NCBI GenBank assembly: GCA_021234155.1
Contig: JAJEKV010000009.1
Span: forward strand, 11,044,546-11,108,545
Source: Isoetes taiwanensis
Taxonomy: Eukaryota > Streptophyta > Lycopodiopsida > Isoetales > Isoetaceae
DNA length: 64,000 nt
Direction: 5' to 3'
How positions within the stretch are numbered: position 1 is the first letter of the stretch; every line of letters begins with the position of its first letter. Shown one piece after another: positions 33,615-45,726 of the stretch. The notes beneath the pieces are model-generated. The model did no database searches. It saw nothing but the letters and a program-made list of their open reading frames with translations, and had not been told where the DNA came from. Position numbers and translations under genes: made by a program.

Positions 33615-34334
33615 AACAGACACTCTAGAACCCTCGGCCGCAGCCCCCAGCCAGGCCACATTATGATCGAGACATGGCTTTTGGCTTTTGGTGTTCGAGT
33701 GGTACCACAAGAACCAATAGACACAAGTAAGTCCAAAGAGGGGTGAAAGCAAGGTTTGGGAAGTCTCGATGCTTGTACTCGTGTCTCTTTCATCCCCGCT
33801 TAGTCTCTTCCATCCCTGGCTGGCTTAGTCTCTTTGCTTGTCCTTGTTTATTGTATCTAAAGTGCCCCCCGGGATGAGATCGCCGCTTCATTTTAGGGGC
33901 ACTTTAGATATATATAAACAGAACATCGAAAGAGAAAAAAGCCCGGGTGCGTGACCCTTGAATGGTTGTCAACTCACCAGCTTGATATTGTTCGCCGCAA
34001 ACAATATAGATTCACCGCAAAACAAGTACCTTAACTAATGTTTATCGATGTTGTCACAGTGTCTATCGACTTAGTGTTTGCGAATTGCGTAAATTTGAGA
34101 CCAAGGATATCCAACAGCTATCCACGCCGATCGCTTATGAGACCCAAAAGATATCTCCTGCTGTACCTAGAATTCACCCCATTTGATACTCCTAAGTCAA
34201 TCCCAAATGACGACATGAAGACTCCAAAACGAAATTTGATAGTCAATCGAATGCAAATGATCAAGTAAGTACCGATGCCACATACATGATTTATTTTTTG
34301 TATTTTTCTCGTGGTCTTCCTCATTTCAATTATG

Positions 34335-35214
34335 TTGCGTAGATAAATGCTACCGCAATCGGAAGCCATGACGAAGAGATTCCTAGTGCATCCGATTTAG
34401 GGGAAAAATTAATTCCCTTGAGATTCATTCAGACGGGTCCTTCACCGTAAAAGTTTTGGTGCTGAATATGAGCCAAATGCGGATGCAGTGATGAAGTCGA
34501 CAAAGAAACCCCGATCCCGACAAGATGCATCGCTCAACGAGTCCAATACAACCTCAACCAACAACTAAGAGGTTAACTCAAATTCTCCTTGTTCGATTTT
34601 AATGGGGTTTTAGGCAAGTTTTATGACTTGAAAGAGAGGATCCTCGTGATCGGCCGAGCCGTATGACCATCCGTAAATTGAACCATCAAAAGTTTGCAGC
34701 CTCCGTGCCCGGATTTCAGGAGTTCTTAGAATGGTGTTTTTCAAAATTTGAGATTGCATTGTGGTCCAAAGATGGCTAAGAGTAATGTTGACTTGTTGAC
34801 GGTGAAAGTTGTCAGCAGGAATATAAGGGCGTATTTCGCTTTATTTGGAATGGTGATGACCGCACTAACACAAAATTAAAAGTGGTTAATAAGCCAATTT
34901 TCCTTAAGGATCCGGCCCAAAGTGTACCAAATTTTGGAGATACCAGACAAACACATTGTTGATAGATGACAACAGATATAAGGGTTCTCGCCAACCAAAT
35001 TTAACACAATGATATGTCCAAATAGTTTTGCTCCCGACAAAGTGGATTCCAATTTCCTTTGGAGCAACTCAAACCATGGTCGGAGGGACTTCCGCCGCAA
35101 AAGTGTGCCACCTATGTGAAGGAACATCAAATGTGGAACATGTGGGATTCTCAAGAGTCGCGGCAACCGCATGAAAAATGCTCGACAAGTATTTTCATAA
35201 ATGAATCTTGTAAA
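34335..35214 (+). pseudogene. FCP1/NIF-like phosphatase domain, copy C (broken)
   Basis: Third copy, collinear with copies A and B. The nucleophile region reads ccttgttcgattttaatgg (about 34580), missing bases present in B. WSKMAKSNVDLL is readable around 34760-34800, and the IDD/YKG and NTMICPNSF segments are recognisable at 34960-35030. Because the adjacent Ulp1 copy has a real deletion of about 270 bp, this copy is unlikely to make the full protein even if the small frame breaks are consensus errors. Confidence 0.55.
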
Positions 35215-35323
35215 ACTCTTTGAAAGTCAATATAAGTAAAAAGAATTTCTATGATATGTGTTGTACTTTTTCAATTTAAAATATTTGAATGGATTGTGAG
35301 CAAATGTTCTCGTGTGTGTTTAG

Positions 35324-36013
35324 AACTAGAGATGATAGAGCTTCGGCGCAGTCCCCCGACTATCTAAAGCCAAATACACATGTGGAAGTGGTGCCGAATG
35401 GAACCGAAATCGCCGTGGATTAGCTCCACCGACATCAAAATTTTGGACATCACCGGACCTCGCTTTTCGATTGTAAGCCACGCCAGTCTCGCACGGAGAT
35501 ATAAACCGGATATATCACTTTGATAGCTCGGCTTGCATGGCGTAAGGACATATATTGAGAGGTTAGTACTTGCTCATTGCATTTTGTCATTGTGGCACAA
35601 TGACAACAAACTTTGAGTGCGTTTCCTCGAATTGCTTGGACACAATAATTTCAGCTTTACAACCTCGGATGTTGTGAAAATTTCCAGAACGCCTCTTCAA
35701 ACCGATGGTCATTCATGTGGCCCTGCCGTATGTTCGTTTATGCACAAATTTGTGAGGGGTGTTCGTTTATGCACAAATTTGTGAGGGGGTACTTAAAAGG
35801 AGTGAATATATTGTTGCCTGATCTAGTAAGTCAACTTAAATGCAGCAGACAAAACCAAACTCGTATTGACAAAGTGTGGTTAATCCAGTTGTGGACATTT
35901 CGCACTGTGATCTAGTTGATGTTAGAGTGTTCATGCTTGAAGTTTTAAGATTAGAAGCAACAAAAGCCGGAACCGAGAGGAACATATGTATTGGGAAGTA
36001 TGTAGGTGCATGA
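35324..36013 (+). pseudogene. Ulp1-like protease, copy C, internally deleted
   Basis: After the first exon (LEMIEL and THVEVV-like sequence), the text jumps at aaaattttgg/acatcac (about 35450) straight into the region after the catalytic His. This deletes about 268 bp (equivalent to 2121-2388 of copy A) between short tgga repeats, including WFNDQLI and the His motif. The later HFDS and QTDGHSCGPAV segments remain, followed by the 29-bp duplication (35737/35766) seen in copy B. The protein cannot be an active protease. Confidence 0.7.
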
Positions 36014-36230
36014 GTCACCTCGCACTTAAATCATCAGATATCTTTCTTATGTACATAATTGTTATTGTAACCTCGATTCATTTCAATGAAAATTCATATT
36101 CAATTCATCTCACAAACAAAGGAATCAAGTGTTTCAGAAGAATTCAAATCTTCAAAAGAAATCAAGACAAACTCATTTTCACAGCTGAAGTACAAAACTT
36201 CACATGAGTTCTCAAAACTACGTAATGGTT

Positions 36231-38093
36231 TTACATTTCATCATCATCGAAGAACTTCGCAAATTTTGTAAAATTTTCTCCTCATCTAAAGGATCCATCC
36301 TATATACAAATTCGCTTTTTGAAGTTTAGTTGGTGGCATGTGAAGTCCGATTGCACGTATCTCGTGTTTGTGAATACTATGCCTATATGCTTTTTATCGC
36401 AAAGATCATAGCCGACGGTTGATCTTGGCGCCTTCTTGTAATACATACCTTTTATGACACTATCAATCGGGCGAGGTACCATGTTCCATTGAGTTGGAAG
36501 TCTTTCTCCACTATCCATTTTGGTTTTGTGCACATCGTAATCCAAAATTCGTAACCCTCATCATTCCCTTTCGAGCAACAACAAAGAAAATTATCACCAA
36601 CTCTAAGTGCCTCGCTAACATCGGGGATTGAGGAGAACAAGGACCCGCTGATTTACGGTCCTCAATGTCAGCATGCACATTGGAGGATGGTACAATAACT
36701 TGAAGTTTCCAATCATCAACGAGTGCTTGTTCACACAATCGTCCCACATGCCATCCAAGCAAAGAGGCTGCGCATGAAAGTTCCCTCGCAGTAACCGCAA
36801 TGGAGATTCAGGATTGAATGCATGTACACAATGGATCCGCCTTAGTGTCCAAAAATCCTTTCTCGCACCCCATGCTTTCTTTCTATCTATATCCTCCACC
36901 TTGACTTCCCAAAAAGAACCTTTTTATATTCTTCTTCTTATCGGTTTCGTGATGTGTTCATCCACTTGATGTTCCACAAGTAAACATCTCTTCGCAACTT
37001 CTACCACTTCATGAGCATTACCCAATTTTATGTCTGCAGTATTTTAATTGCGCTTGTCTTAACCATCTCTTCAACTCAAAGCAGCTTTGCCATCGTGTTC
37101 ACCTTTCCCCGTGGTTAGAACCAAAAAATTCCACATCATATAGACATCGTTGTCGCTTTGTGTACCTAGCCACAAAGTAAAATGGTCTAGAAGCCTTGAA
37201 TTGAGATGTCGCACCATCCGAAAACACATAATGTCTCTTTTGGAACCCTTCCTTTCGCCTCCCAGATATTTGTGGTGCTTCATCATAAAGGTTGCACGAA
37301 CAAAGTATCGTGGTTCCCTATCATCCGATACATAGTAATGTAATCTCATCCCCCCATCGAATCATACCGATATGTTATTTGAACCAAAATGGTAATCCGT
37401 TATTGACCCAAATAAGATCGACCGCACCTCCTCTTGTTCCTTGAATGTATAGTTCTCTGCAAAATCCACTACCGAGACATGCATCCGCGGGAGATTCTCC
37501 GTAAGCTCCTTAAACTGCTTTTGCCCGCCATTGGTACCTGAAATTATGCAAGGAAAGATTTTAGACGCTTTTCGGCTTTATCCAGAAGCTCCTTGGGTTC
37601 TCGCCTCATTGTAATCGATGAGTCGGGCCTCCTACCGTAACTCGAGACGCTTGTCTTTTTCATAGTCAATGTACTCCCATTTCACTTTCCTCACGCCACT
37701 TCCTTCCATGGGACAGTCTGAAACTTCTGATTCCACACAAACTCACAATTTCCAAGGATGCACGCCTTCTTGTGAAACTCATCTAATTCACTCTTTGGAC
37801 ACAATATAGATCTCCACAAGCTTCCTCAGACTTGCAATTTTATGCTGGTGTGCCCCCGCATTGACCAAGTTCATGTGATCTACAAACATCGAGGTGCAAG
37901 TGCAATTCTTCTGATGTTTGGTTCTCATCCCATTGAGTCCATCCACTAGCATTTGCATCCTCACGTCTTGAATGCAACAAAGAACTATTGAAGTCTTTCA
38001 ATTTCACAACAAACCGTGGTTTTAGCTTCTCAAAAGCTCAAGATCTAATCTTAATTTCGGATGTTGGTCCGTAAACCTCTTGAACAATAGCAT
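36231..38093 (-). pseudogene. Transposase-like gene, 3' part, copy C
   Basis: Third copy. Readable pieces include MRLHYYVSDDREPRYFVR, KEDFWT-like and MEDIDRKKAWGARKDFWTL segments, GKGEHDGKAAL, and VEKDFQLNGTWYLARLIVS. The stop is at 36231-36233. Numerous short differences from copies A and B fall at CAG/CTG sites. The insertion of aagg or aaag for cag at several places (aacaaagaact for caacagcaact) is typical of the systematic discordance seen across the array. Confidence 0.55.
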
Positions 38094-38208
38094 CTCAGAT
38101 GAAATGAACAAAGAAACTGTTAGGATGTGTATACCACACCAAACCATGCACCATACCATGCCCCACACTCATCATATTCACTGAATCCAGCACCTTAGTG
38201 TCGGTGTA

Positions 38209-38607
38209 CACACACCACACACCACCACACCCCACCACACACCATACTATTCACCACACACCATACACCAAATGGTGGAGTGTGGAGTGGTGGTGGAGTG
38301 TGGTTGTGGTGGTGGTGGAGTGTGGTGATGGGGGTGGTGGAGTGGTGTGTGGTGGGGTGGGGTGGTGGTGGAGTGTGGTGGAGTGGTGTGTGGTGTGGTG
38401 GTGGGGGTGGTGGTGGTGGTGTGTGTGGTGTGTGTGGTGCTATGATGTGGTGTGGTGGAGTGTGGTGGTGGGGTGTGGTGGTGGTGGTGGTGTGTGGTGG
38501 AGTGTGGTGGTGGTGGAGTGTGGTGGGGGGGTGTAGTGGTGGTGGTGTGGTGTGGTGTTGTGGATTGTGGTGTGATGTGGTGGTGGTGGAGTGTGGTGGT
38601 GGTGGTG
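38209..38607. repeat. CAC-to-GTG microsatellite, copy C
   Basis: Third copy of the strand-switching microsatellite, with CAC-rich sequence to 38272 and GTG-rich sequence from 38274 to the CACTA terminus. Confidence 0.9.
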
Positions 38608-40416
38608 CACTACAAGAGAATGAGGGTTTTTTCGTCGAAAAATCGCCGATGGTCTTCATAAAACGCATAACCGCCTAGATCCCATCGGTCGACGATTTAT
38701 CTCGACGAATATTATCCGACGATTGAGTGTCGAAAAATCGCCGAAAAAATCGCCGCTTCTTCCGACGATTGAGTGTCGAAAAATCGCCGGTTCTTCCGGA
38801 CGATTGGGTGTCGAAAAATCGCCGTGAAAAATGTCATAAAAATCGTCGAAAAATCGGGCGTAATTTTCGCCGAGAAATCGCCACAATTTTTGTCGAAAAA
38901 ATCGCCATAATTTTCGGCCAAAAATCGTCAAATCTTTCATCATTTTTTCTTTTGCGAGGGGTCTATTTGCATTTTGTCCGGATTTTTCATTTTGTCTGCA
39001 ATTCTGAATTTTGTATCGATTTGCACTTCCTCTTCATTATCTATTTAGTAATGCGCCTGAGTTTAACATGAATGTAGGCTAGAAGTTATGAATAAATAAC
39101 AGCAACTGTAAAACAAGGACTCCTTTATTTGAATGTAATCATAGTTACATGTAACAATCTTTACAACGCCAACAAGTAAAATGTGGCAAGATGCTTCTTC
39201 TTCAAAACATGTTCTATATTCCTAAACAAGTAGCCTGCAACCTGCAACCTCCAACAATAGAATGTTGAACCAAGCAATAGCAAAGTGCGCAGTAGTGAAT
39301 GCACGAAGGAGCAGTCCCTCTTCGATAAGCCCCTTTCTCTTCATCGCACCTGCAACATTTGATAAATAACCCCCTGCCAACAACCCGGACATTATGGTCA
39401 GTCTTAAAGACAGAAAGAAAATAGTGATCAATTGAACAAATCATTTTAAGGACGCAACCGCCTTGCAGCAAATTATGAACTTTCAAGGCCTCAAACATCT
39501 CATTTGATATGTCTATGAACCAGTAAGAAAAAATCAGCAAGAGAGAGAGATCAAGGTAAAGGAACACTGCTGATCGCATTTTTCTTGAAGGCAAAAAATT
39601 TCATTGTCTTTACCAGGACTCAACCACTTTGTAGCAGCTCATAAAATTTTAAGACTCGAAATGTCTCCCTTTATATGTCTATGAACATACCAAAATTTGT
39701 GCTTCTAGGAACATAACAAAATCAAAATCAGAAAAATATTTATCAAACAGAGAGAGAATTAAAGTAGTGCTGACCCCCAATTTTGTGTCTAACTCGAGAA
39801 TCATCAGATGTCGGTAATAAAAACATGGAAAGAAAGTCTGAGCTATTTAAAGGCACAAGTTTCTATTTAAGAAGGCCTTCTAGCATTCTTAGCTTTCAAT
39901 ATAGATGTAAATGTTTGTGCTATAAATACATCTTACTCGCTAAAACATAAAAATACAACTACATAAGCAAGCATTACCTAAACAACTCGCTTTCACCTTG
40001 GGCGGCTGCCACTACACTTAGATTTTGTAGCATCTAAATACAACCGTATAGGAACAAAGCATGTAGCTATGGCCATTAATTCCAGCATATCCATATCCAG
40101 TTCAATAAGAACTCGAACTATCAGCATTTAGCATTCTCTCAAATATGCATTTGGCACTTTAAGAAACCATGTAAGCAGCATTTCTATTTTCTTACATACC
40201 TTAAAATTTTATCATGATAATCGAAGCCATTTCCGCCTTAGAAATTTATTGAAATCTGCCAAACATTACCATAAAAAACATTCTCCAACACGATTAGAAG
40301 CATGGAAGCTTGTTCTTGCACCATAACCAAGGACATATGTTCAATTTAATATGAATACTAGAAACCTTAAAACTTTCCATGGCTGAAACTAAGCATTCAG
40401 GCTAAAGTACCTATAT

Positions 40417-43305
40417 ATATTTTTTTTTTGAAGAATATAAGAATATATTAAACCACTAGAATGCGATCAAGTACAATGGTAAGTGTGGTGCTAAGAAATG
40501 AAGCGCCCATCATGATCCACAATCTGTAGGAATGTCGACCAAATTTCCCGCTTAACTGTGCCAGACAAGCTTGAGACTTGGTACGCCTGCCACAACTTAT
40601 GCCTCAAGATCGGAACCAACCGAAAAGGGCTAAGCACTGCATTCTGAAAGACCTTCGCTCTCCGTCTTTTCCAAATCAGCCACAAAAGCCAAGCTCGTGA
40701 TAAATGAAACGCCGCCGCCGGCCACACCCCACCTGCTAGGAAGGACTCCCAAGAGAATCTTCGACCGCATAATGAAGTCCCAAAGAGGGCTCTCACCCAG
40801 ACCAAGCTGCCCCTACCTCGCATAGGACAAAGCAAAGGTTCAATGGTCTCACGTCGCCTCCCACATAAAGGGCATGTTTCGCTACCGAGGCTTGAACCTG
40901 TGGACTCTGGACATTCACCCCGAGGCTACGGTGCAAGATCTGCCACAAAAGGGTAATGGATTTTAGGAGGAGGCAATGTATTCCACGCCCACTTCCACAT
41001 GGCGGCCACTTACTCCCTAGAAGCTTAAGTGACCACTTATCCGGCTGGGCGGCAACGTGTCCCTCAAGCTAAGAGCCCATGTTTATGCTACAAACCGAGA
41101 TGCATCAAGTCCACTATGCGACTTCCAAACGCGATTGACTTGAGAAGACAACCGCAATGGAATAGCATTGGCAATTCGCCCCAAGTCCAGATGTCCCACC
41201 GCCCAGCCAAATCTCTCCCTAAAAACTCCCATGGCGCCAGATGACCCTCCCAATACCATCCACGGATGGATGTTACCCCTGCAAGAATCCATCTACCAGT
41301 ACACCGGGTGTAAGGAAGAGGCCAAGGGAGATGCAGAGTCCAAGGGTACCCTTGAGAAAGGGCGATGAGGCTACCATACATCCGCTAGGGTCCAATGAAA
41401 AGAGAACCTTGACCACCTTCCAGGCCTTCAGAAGACCCTTAAGAAAAGGCGAAGCATGAGGGAATGGCCGCAAATCCTCAAACAGAGCCCACGGCAACTG
41501 AGCCGGAATAGCTGGCTTCCTAAACACAATAGAGTGACGAAGCGACTGTGCCAACAGAGCCAAACTTGGGGATCATTGTTCCTGCAACAACTGCCAGATG
41601 AATTTCGACACCAGAACCTTCGTGTGCAACGACACATCAAGCATACCCAAGCCCCCTGCCTGTCTGGGACGCACACACTTCCACCATGCGACCTTCACTG
41701 TAGCCCCCTCCTCATTCCCTCCCCAAACAAAATTGCGAATGGTGTCATCCAACTCCTTAACCACACTTTCTGGCGCAAGTATGCGGAGGTCACAAACATG
41801 AGTGCTACAGAAAGCACCGACTTGGCTACCGCATCCTACCACCCATGGTGAGTTTACTTCCCTCCACCAATTCAAATGCTGCTTAAGATTCTGTAATGTC
41901 TCCGCCCAAATTGCCCTAGCATTAATGTCCAAGCCAAATGGTATGCCTAACAGTTTGGCACCGTGGTGGGCGGTGTTAGAGCCCGTGGAAACCGACTCAA
42001 CCACGCAGAGGAGGAGGTTCCTCCAGCACCCACATGGCCGAGCACTTCACCCGCTTAAGCAAGCATCCCGGTTAAAGAAAAGGCATCCAAAATATTCTTG
42101 GCTGCCTGGAGATTGGACTCGTCTGCATGAAGAAAGAGGAATGTATCATCCGCAAATTGACTGCAAACCTGCTGCGACCCATCATCCATGCGGAGACCTT
42201 GCACCACATTGTCAGCAATTGCCACCTGAAAAAGCTGCGAGAGAGCTTCTGCCACTATAGTGAACAAGAAGGGGGCCAACGGACATCCCTGCCTAATGCC
42301 TCGGCCCACCGAGAAGATTGAAGAGGTCTCACCCTGACACTTCACTGTCGCCCTAGCAGACACATGCAGCTTCATAACCGTTTCCCTGAAACTAGGCCCG
42401 CACCCAAAGGCCTGCATCATATCTGCCAAGAACTGCCAACTGACACTGTCATAAGCCTTGGCAAAATCCAGCTTAAGAAAAACAAGGGGCTGCCTCATCC
42501 TACGAGCCCAATGCACTCCCTCAAAAGCAGCAGCCACATTATGAAGAATATTCCGCTGAGGTATAAAACCGCATCGCTGCACTAATGGCATGAACTAGTA
42601 CTGGCTTAAGCCTCTCAGCCAAAGCCTTAGCAATGATTTTATACACTACAGACAACAGAGTAATAGGCCTCCAGTCATTGATGGTTTTAGGATGCTTACA
42701 CTTGGGTATAAGATTAATACAACTCAGATTCAGCAGAGGATGCATTGAGTTATTCCCCAAAAGATCCACATACACCTGCAAAGACCGAGTCCCCACCCAT
42801 TCCCAAAGATTTGAAAAACTCCACCGGTATTCCATCCAACCCAGACACTTATTCCGAGCCAACAGCGACATCGCCCCCAACTCCCCTTACATCAACGGCT
42901 CCTCTAAGCTCTGCCTTTTGAAGGGTTTGGAGATTCTTAAGCGAAACCTTGGCCAGCACCAACTCTTGAAAAACACTCTGTGGAGGGAAGCGGGCTCTCC
43001 TTGAAAAATGTTTCATAGTCTTGCTACTCTGAAGGCCTTGATAGCATCCGTTGCTGCAACAACACTCCCCGGGGTGTAACTATGTCCGCCATGGTCTTTG
43101 CATACTTCTTCCGGGGGGGCTGCTCGGAAAAAAGACTTGAGAGCAAGTGTCCGATTTGCTTCAACCACGTCAAACCCGCTTTGACCCTGGCCTGTGACAC
43201 CTTGGCCTCCTCCTCAACCTCGATCTGACGAAGCACCTGCTGCTCACGCAAGCCATCAGAGACCCGCCCTCTAAGAGACTCCAGTTCCGCATATAAGGCA
43301 TCCAA
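40417..43305 (-). mobile_element. 5'-truncated LINE (L1-like) nested in the CACTA of copy C
   Basis: On the minus strand the element ends in a run of nine A (TTTTTTTTT at 40421-40429). It is flanked by a perfect 16-bp target duplication, gctaaagtacctatat (40401-40416 and 43306-43321); copies A and B show the empty site. The long A-tail and long duplication are diagnostic of target-primed integration. The 5' end is truncated between the endonuclease and RT domains. The size is 2889 bp. Confidence 0.95.
40500..43300 (-). pseudogene. LINE ORF2 remnant: reverse transcriptase and zinc-finger C-terminus
   Basis: From right to left: the pre-RT linker (LDALYAELESLRGRVSDGL, AKVSQARVKAGLTWLKQ), then INLIPKCKHPKTINDWRPI and LAERLKPVL (RT blocks, 42600-42720), CGFIPQRNI, FLKLDFAKAYDSVSW, GRGIRQGCPLAPFLFTI, and the catalytic SQFADDTFLFLHADE (about 42135-42180). 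Further left come LLGIPFG, FVWGGNEEG..VAWWKCVRPR with GGLGMLDV, and a broken zf-RVT-like end (40500-40900). The frame is interrupted several times, so it is a dead copy. CAG/CTG sites look normal here. Confidence 0.9.
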
Positions 43306-43321
43306 GCTAAAGTACCTATAT

Positions 43322-44990
43322 TACTATAGGCTAACCTGAAAATATGCGCCCGGACAATAATAATTATTCCTGCCATTTGAGTGTCCACGCTGCACCAGGG
43401 CTGCAACAGAGGGCCTGTTTGTCAACAACCGTTTGTCACAATTTTTGGATCTGGCAGGCCCATTTTCGGATCTCTATTCAACCTATTTATGAACATTTAA
43501 GACCATTTTCATGACATCTTTCTAAAACTCTATCTTTTTGCCAATGAAGCAAGAATCTTGCAAAGGTTTCACATTCTAGATCATATATTATTTCTCAAAT
43601 GTAAAATTGTAAAACCATAAGAACCAACCTGGTTTATTTGCTCCAAGCTTCTGTATTTTGTCATGATCTGGCACAACCGAACTGAAGCCCAAAAGCGAGC
43701 CGTTTTAGCACAAGTCTCTATCACCTTGGTACAAATGAGCTTTTTTTAGTCGTTTCAAAGCACAAAGGCCCTTTTCGGCAGAACTGGACCACCTGGTCTT
43801 GGTACATCACAGGTTCAGGCTATCTGCAGATGTGTAGGCGGCCATTTTAGGCAGAAGTATTTGCACAGTTAAGCACCTAGGCTTATTAGCATAACACAGC
43901 TATCAACAAGTGGATCTAGGTATACCGGAACATAACCAAATCGGTAGCCTAACAGATCCGACAGGCTATTTTCGCATGGCATAGAAGTCCAGCTTATTTT
44001 TCGACTGCAACAGGCAGATTCAACAAGTATTTTTTGCTACTGTCACTCCATGTTTGCTGCGATCACAGAGGCCGCTTGGCGGCCATGGACAAAATCCATT
44101 TTTGCGAAACCACATATGCCCTAAATCGACCTTGCAAGTTTTCAAAGGTCAGACGTTCACCATTATTAGTTCTTTGGCAAGAATACCATCAAATTTTTGT
44201 AAAGGACATGTGTAACCTTATGACACTCAGGAAGCCAAATAGTTACCTACACCAAAGAATTTCAGGGCGTAATTGATTTAATTTTCTTGTCAAATGTCAC
44301 CAAATAGAAAGCATTTTGTATTTCTACAATATTACTTATCATTGTCAACCATTAAAACATTGTGCGTGGTTTGAACCCCTATTTGCGCTTTGTGTTGCTA
44401 AAGAGCATTCTCAAGCATTTTGCCAAATGCAGCTACAAGCACCAAATACGGCTAAAAAACTAAAAGGCAATAAGCCTTAACTTTTTTTTTAAAACAATAT
44501 ACGATATCCATTAAGGATCATGAAAGTTTGAAGGGTTAAATATTCCCCATTATCCATTTTTTTGCCAAATACAAGGCCTTAGAGTTATCCCCAAAGTAGT
44601 ATTATTATTTGTTATCCATGTCATCTTCTTGTTTCTATCCATGCCATCTTTCAATCATTTGACGGTTCATGTGTACCAACCTTGTCATATGTCTTGTTCC
44701 CAAGTGGGCATCCAGCCTACCTCATATAGTTCATCATTCCTTATAAATTTCAATAAAACTATATTCAACTTCTAGATATCATAGCTAGCGTGCAGTCGTT
44801 TGACAATTCAAAAACTAAAGTCTTTTTAGAAAATAGTGGCAACAAACCTAAAATACTAGTTAGGGATGGAAATTTGCAGATTGTTTTCCGCCAAAAACTT
44901 AAATAATACATCATTGGACAGGTCGAGGGGTTAGCTTTTCAAAATATCAAATGTCATCTACAACGGACTCGTAAATGAAATGTTATGACT
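43322..44990. other. CACTA interior, copy C (right part)
   Basis: AT-rich sequence homologous to 7655-9350 and 17630-19320. It includes a self-complementary-like gtttgaacccct motif and no recognised gene. Confidence 0.7.
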
Positions 44991-45336
44991 AAAATTGTAA
45001 TAGTGCTATCTTCTGACGTATTCTCTGAAGATTTTTCTGACGATAAACTTGACACAAGTTTTGACGCAAATCCTGACGCTTTTTCTGACGCTCTTTCTGA
45101 CGCTTTTCTTGACACTTTTTCTGACGCTTTTTCTGACGAAAAGTCTGACGCTTTTTCTGACGCTTTTTCTGACGCTTTTTCTGACGCTTTTTCTGACGCT
45201 TTTTCTGACGTAAAATTGTCAAAAAAATCGTCAGAAAAGCAATCGTCAGAAAATTCGTCAGAGCATTCGTCAGGCAAAAATCTCTTTAGTCAGCCTGACG
45301 ATTTTTCTGACAAATAATAGTCATTCTCTTGTAGTG

Positions 45337-45585
45337 GTGGAGGGGTGTGGCGTGGGATGTGGTGGGATGTGTGTGCATGTGGTGGTAATGTGGTGGTCGC
45401 AAAGATGTGGTGGTAGTCTATGGTGGTGGGATAGATGGGGTGTGGTGGGGTGAGGGGGGAGATTCTCCAGATCATACATTAACATGCACACACCCACATG
45501 ACACCATGGACATAACGCAACCCACACCACACCACACCACACCACACCATCACGACACCACACATCACATCACATCACTTTTATC
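45337..45585. repeat. GTG-to-CAC microsatellite right of the CACTA, copy C
   Basis: Counterpart of the tract at 9688, with the shortest ACACC run (about five units from 45524). Confidence 0.85.
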
Positions 45586-45726
45586 CTATTTCTTCTGACA
45601 TAAAAAATCTGCCTAGCCTGCTCTCATAAACACTTCTGAAATTCGTACACCCTGATAATAATTACATTCCTCTTCTAATCATTAGAAAAGGATCCGAGTC
45701 CTAAATCCTGTTCCTACGTCTGATTT

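Larger units (their letters stand above)
38608..45336. mobile_element. Non-autonomous CACTA element, copy C, with nested LINE
   Basis: The terminal repeats CACTACAAGAGAATGA (38608) and TCATTCTCTTGTAGTG (ends 45336) are intact. In this copy the right subterminal region is clean: a run of TCTGACGCTTTT 12-mers at 45070-45215 followed by CGTCAGA units. The left side is altered (TCGACG, TCGCCG). The interior is split by a LINE at 40417-43305. About 20 bp present in A and B near 44715 are missing (cagcctacctcatatag). Confidence 0.9.

Noticed and set aside
44954-45317. Asp/Ser/Ala and Glu/Lys repeat proteins in the CACTA right end
   Set aside because: They arise from the 12-bp subterminal repeat; the other CACTA copies do not keep the frame.
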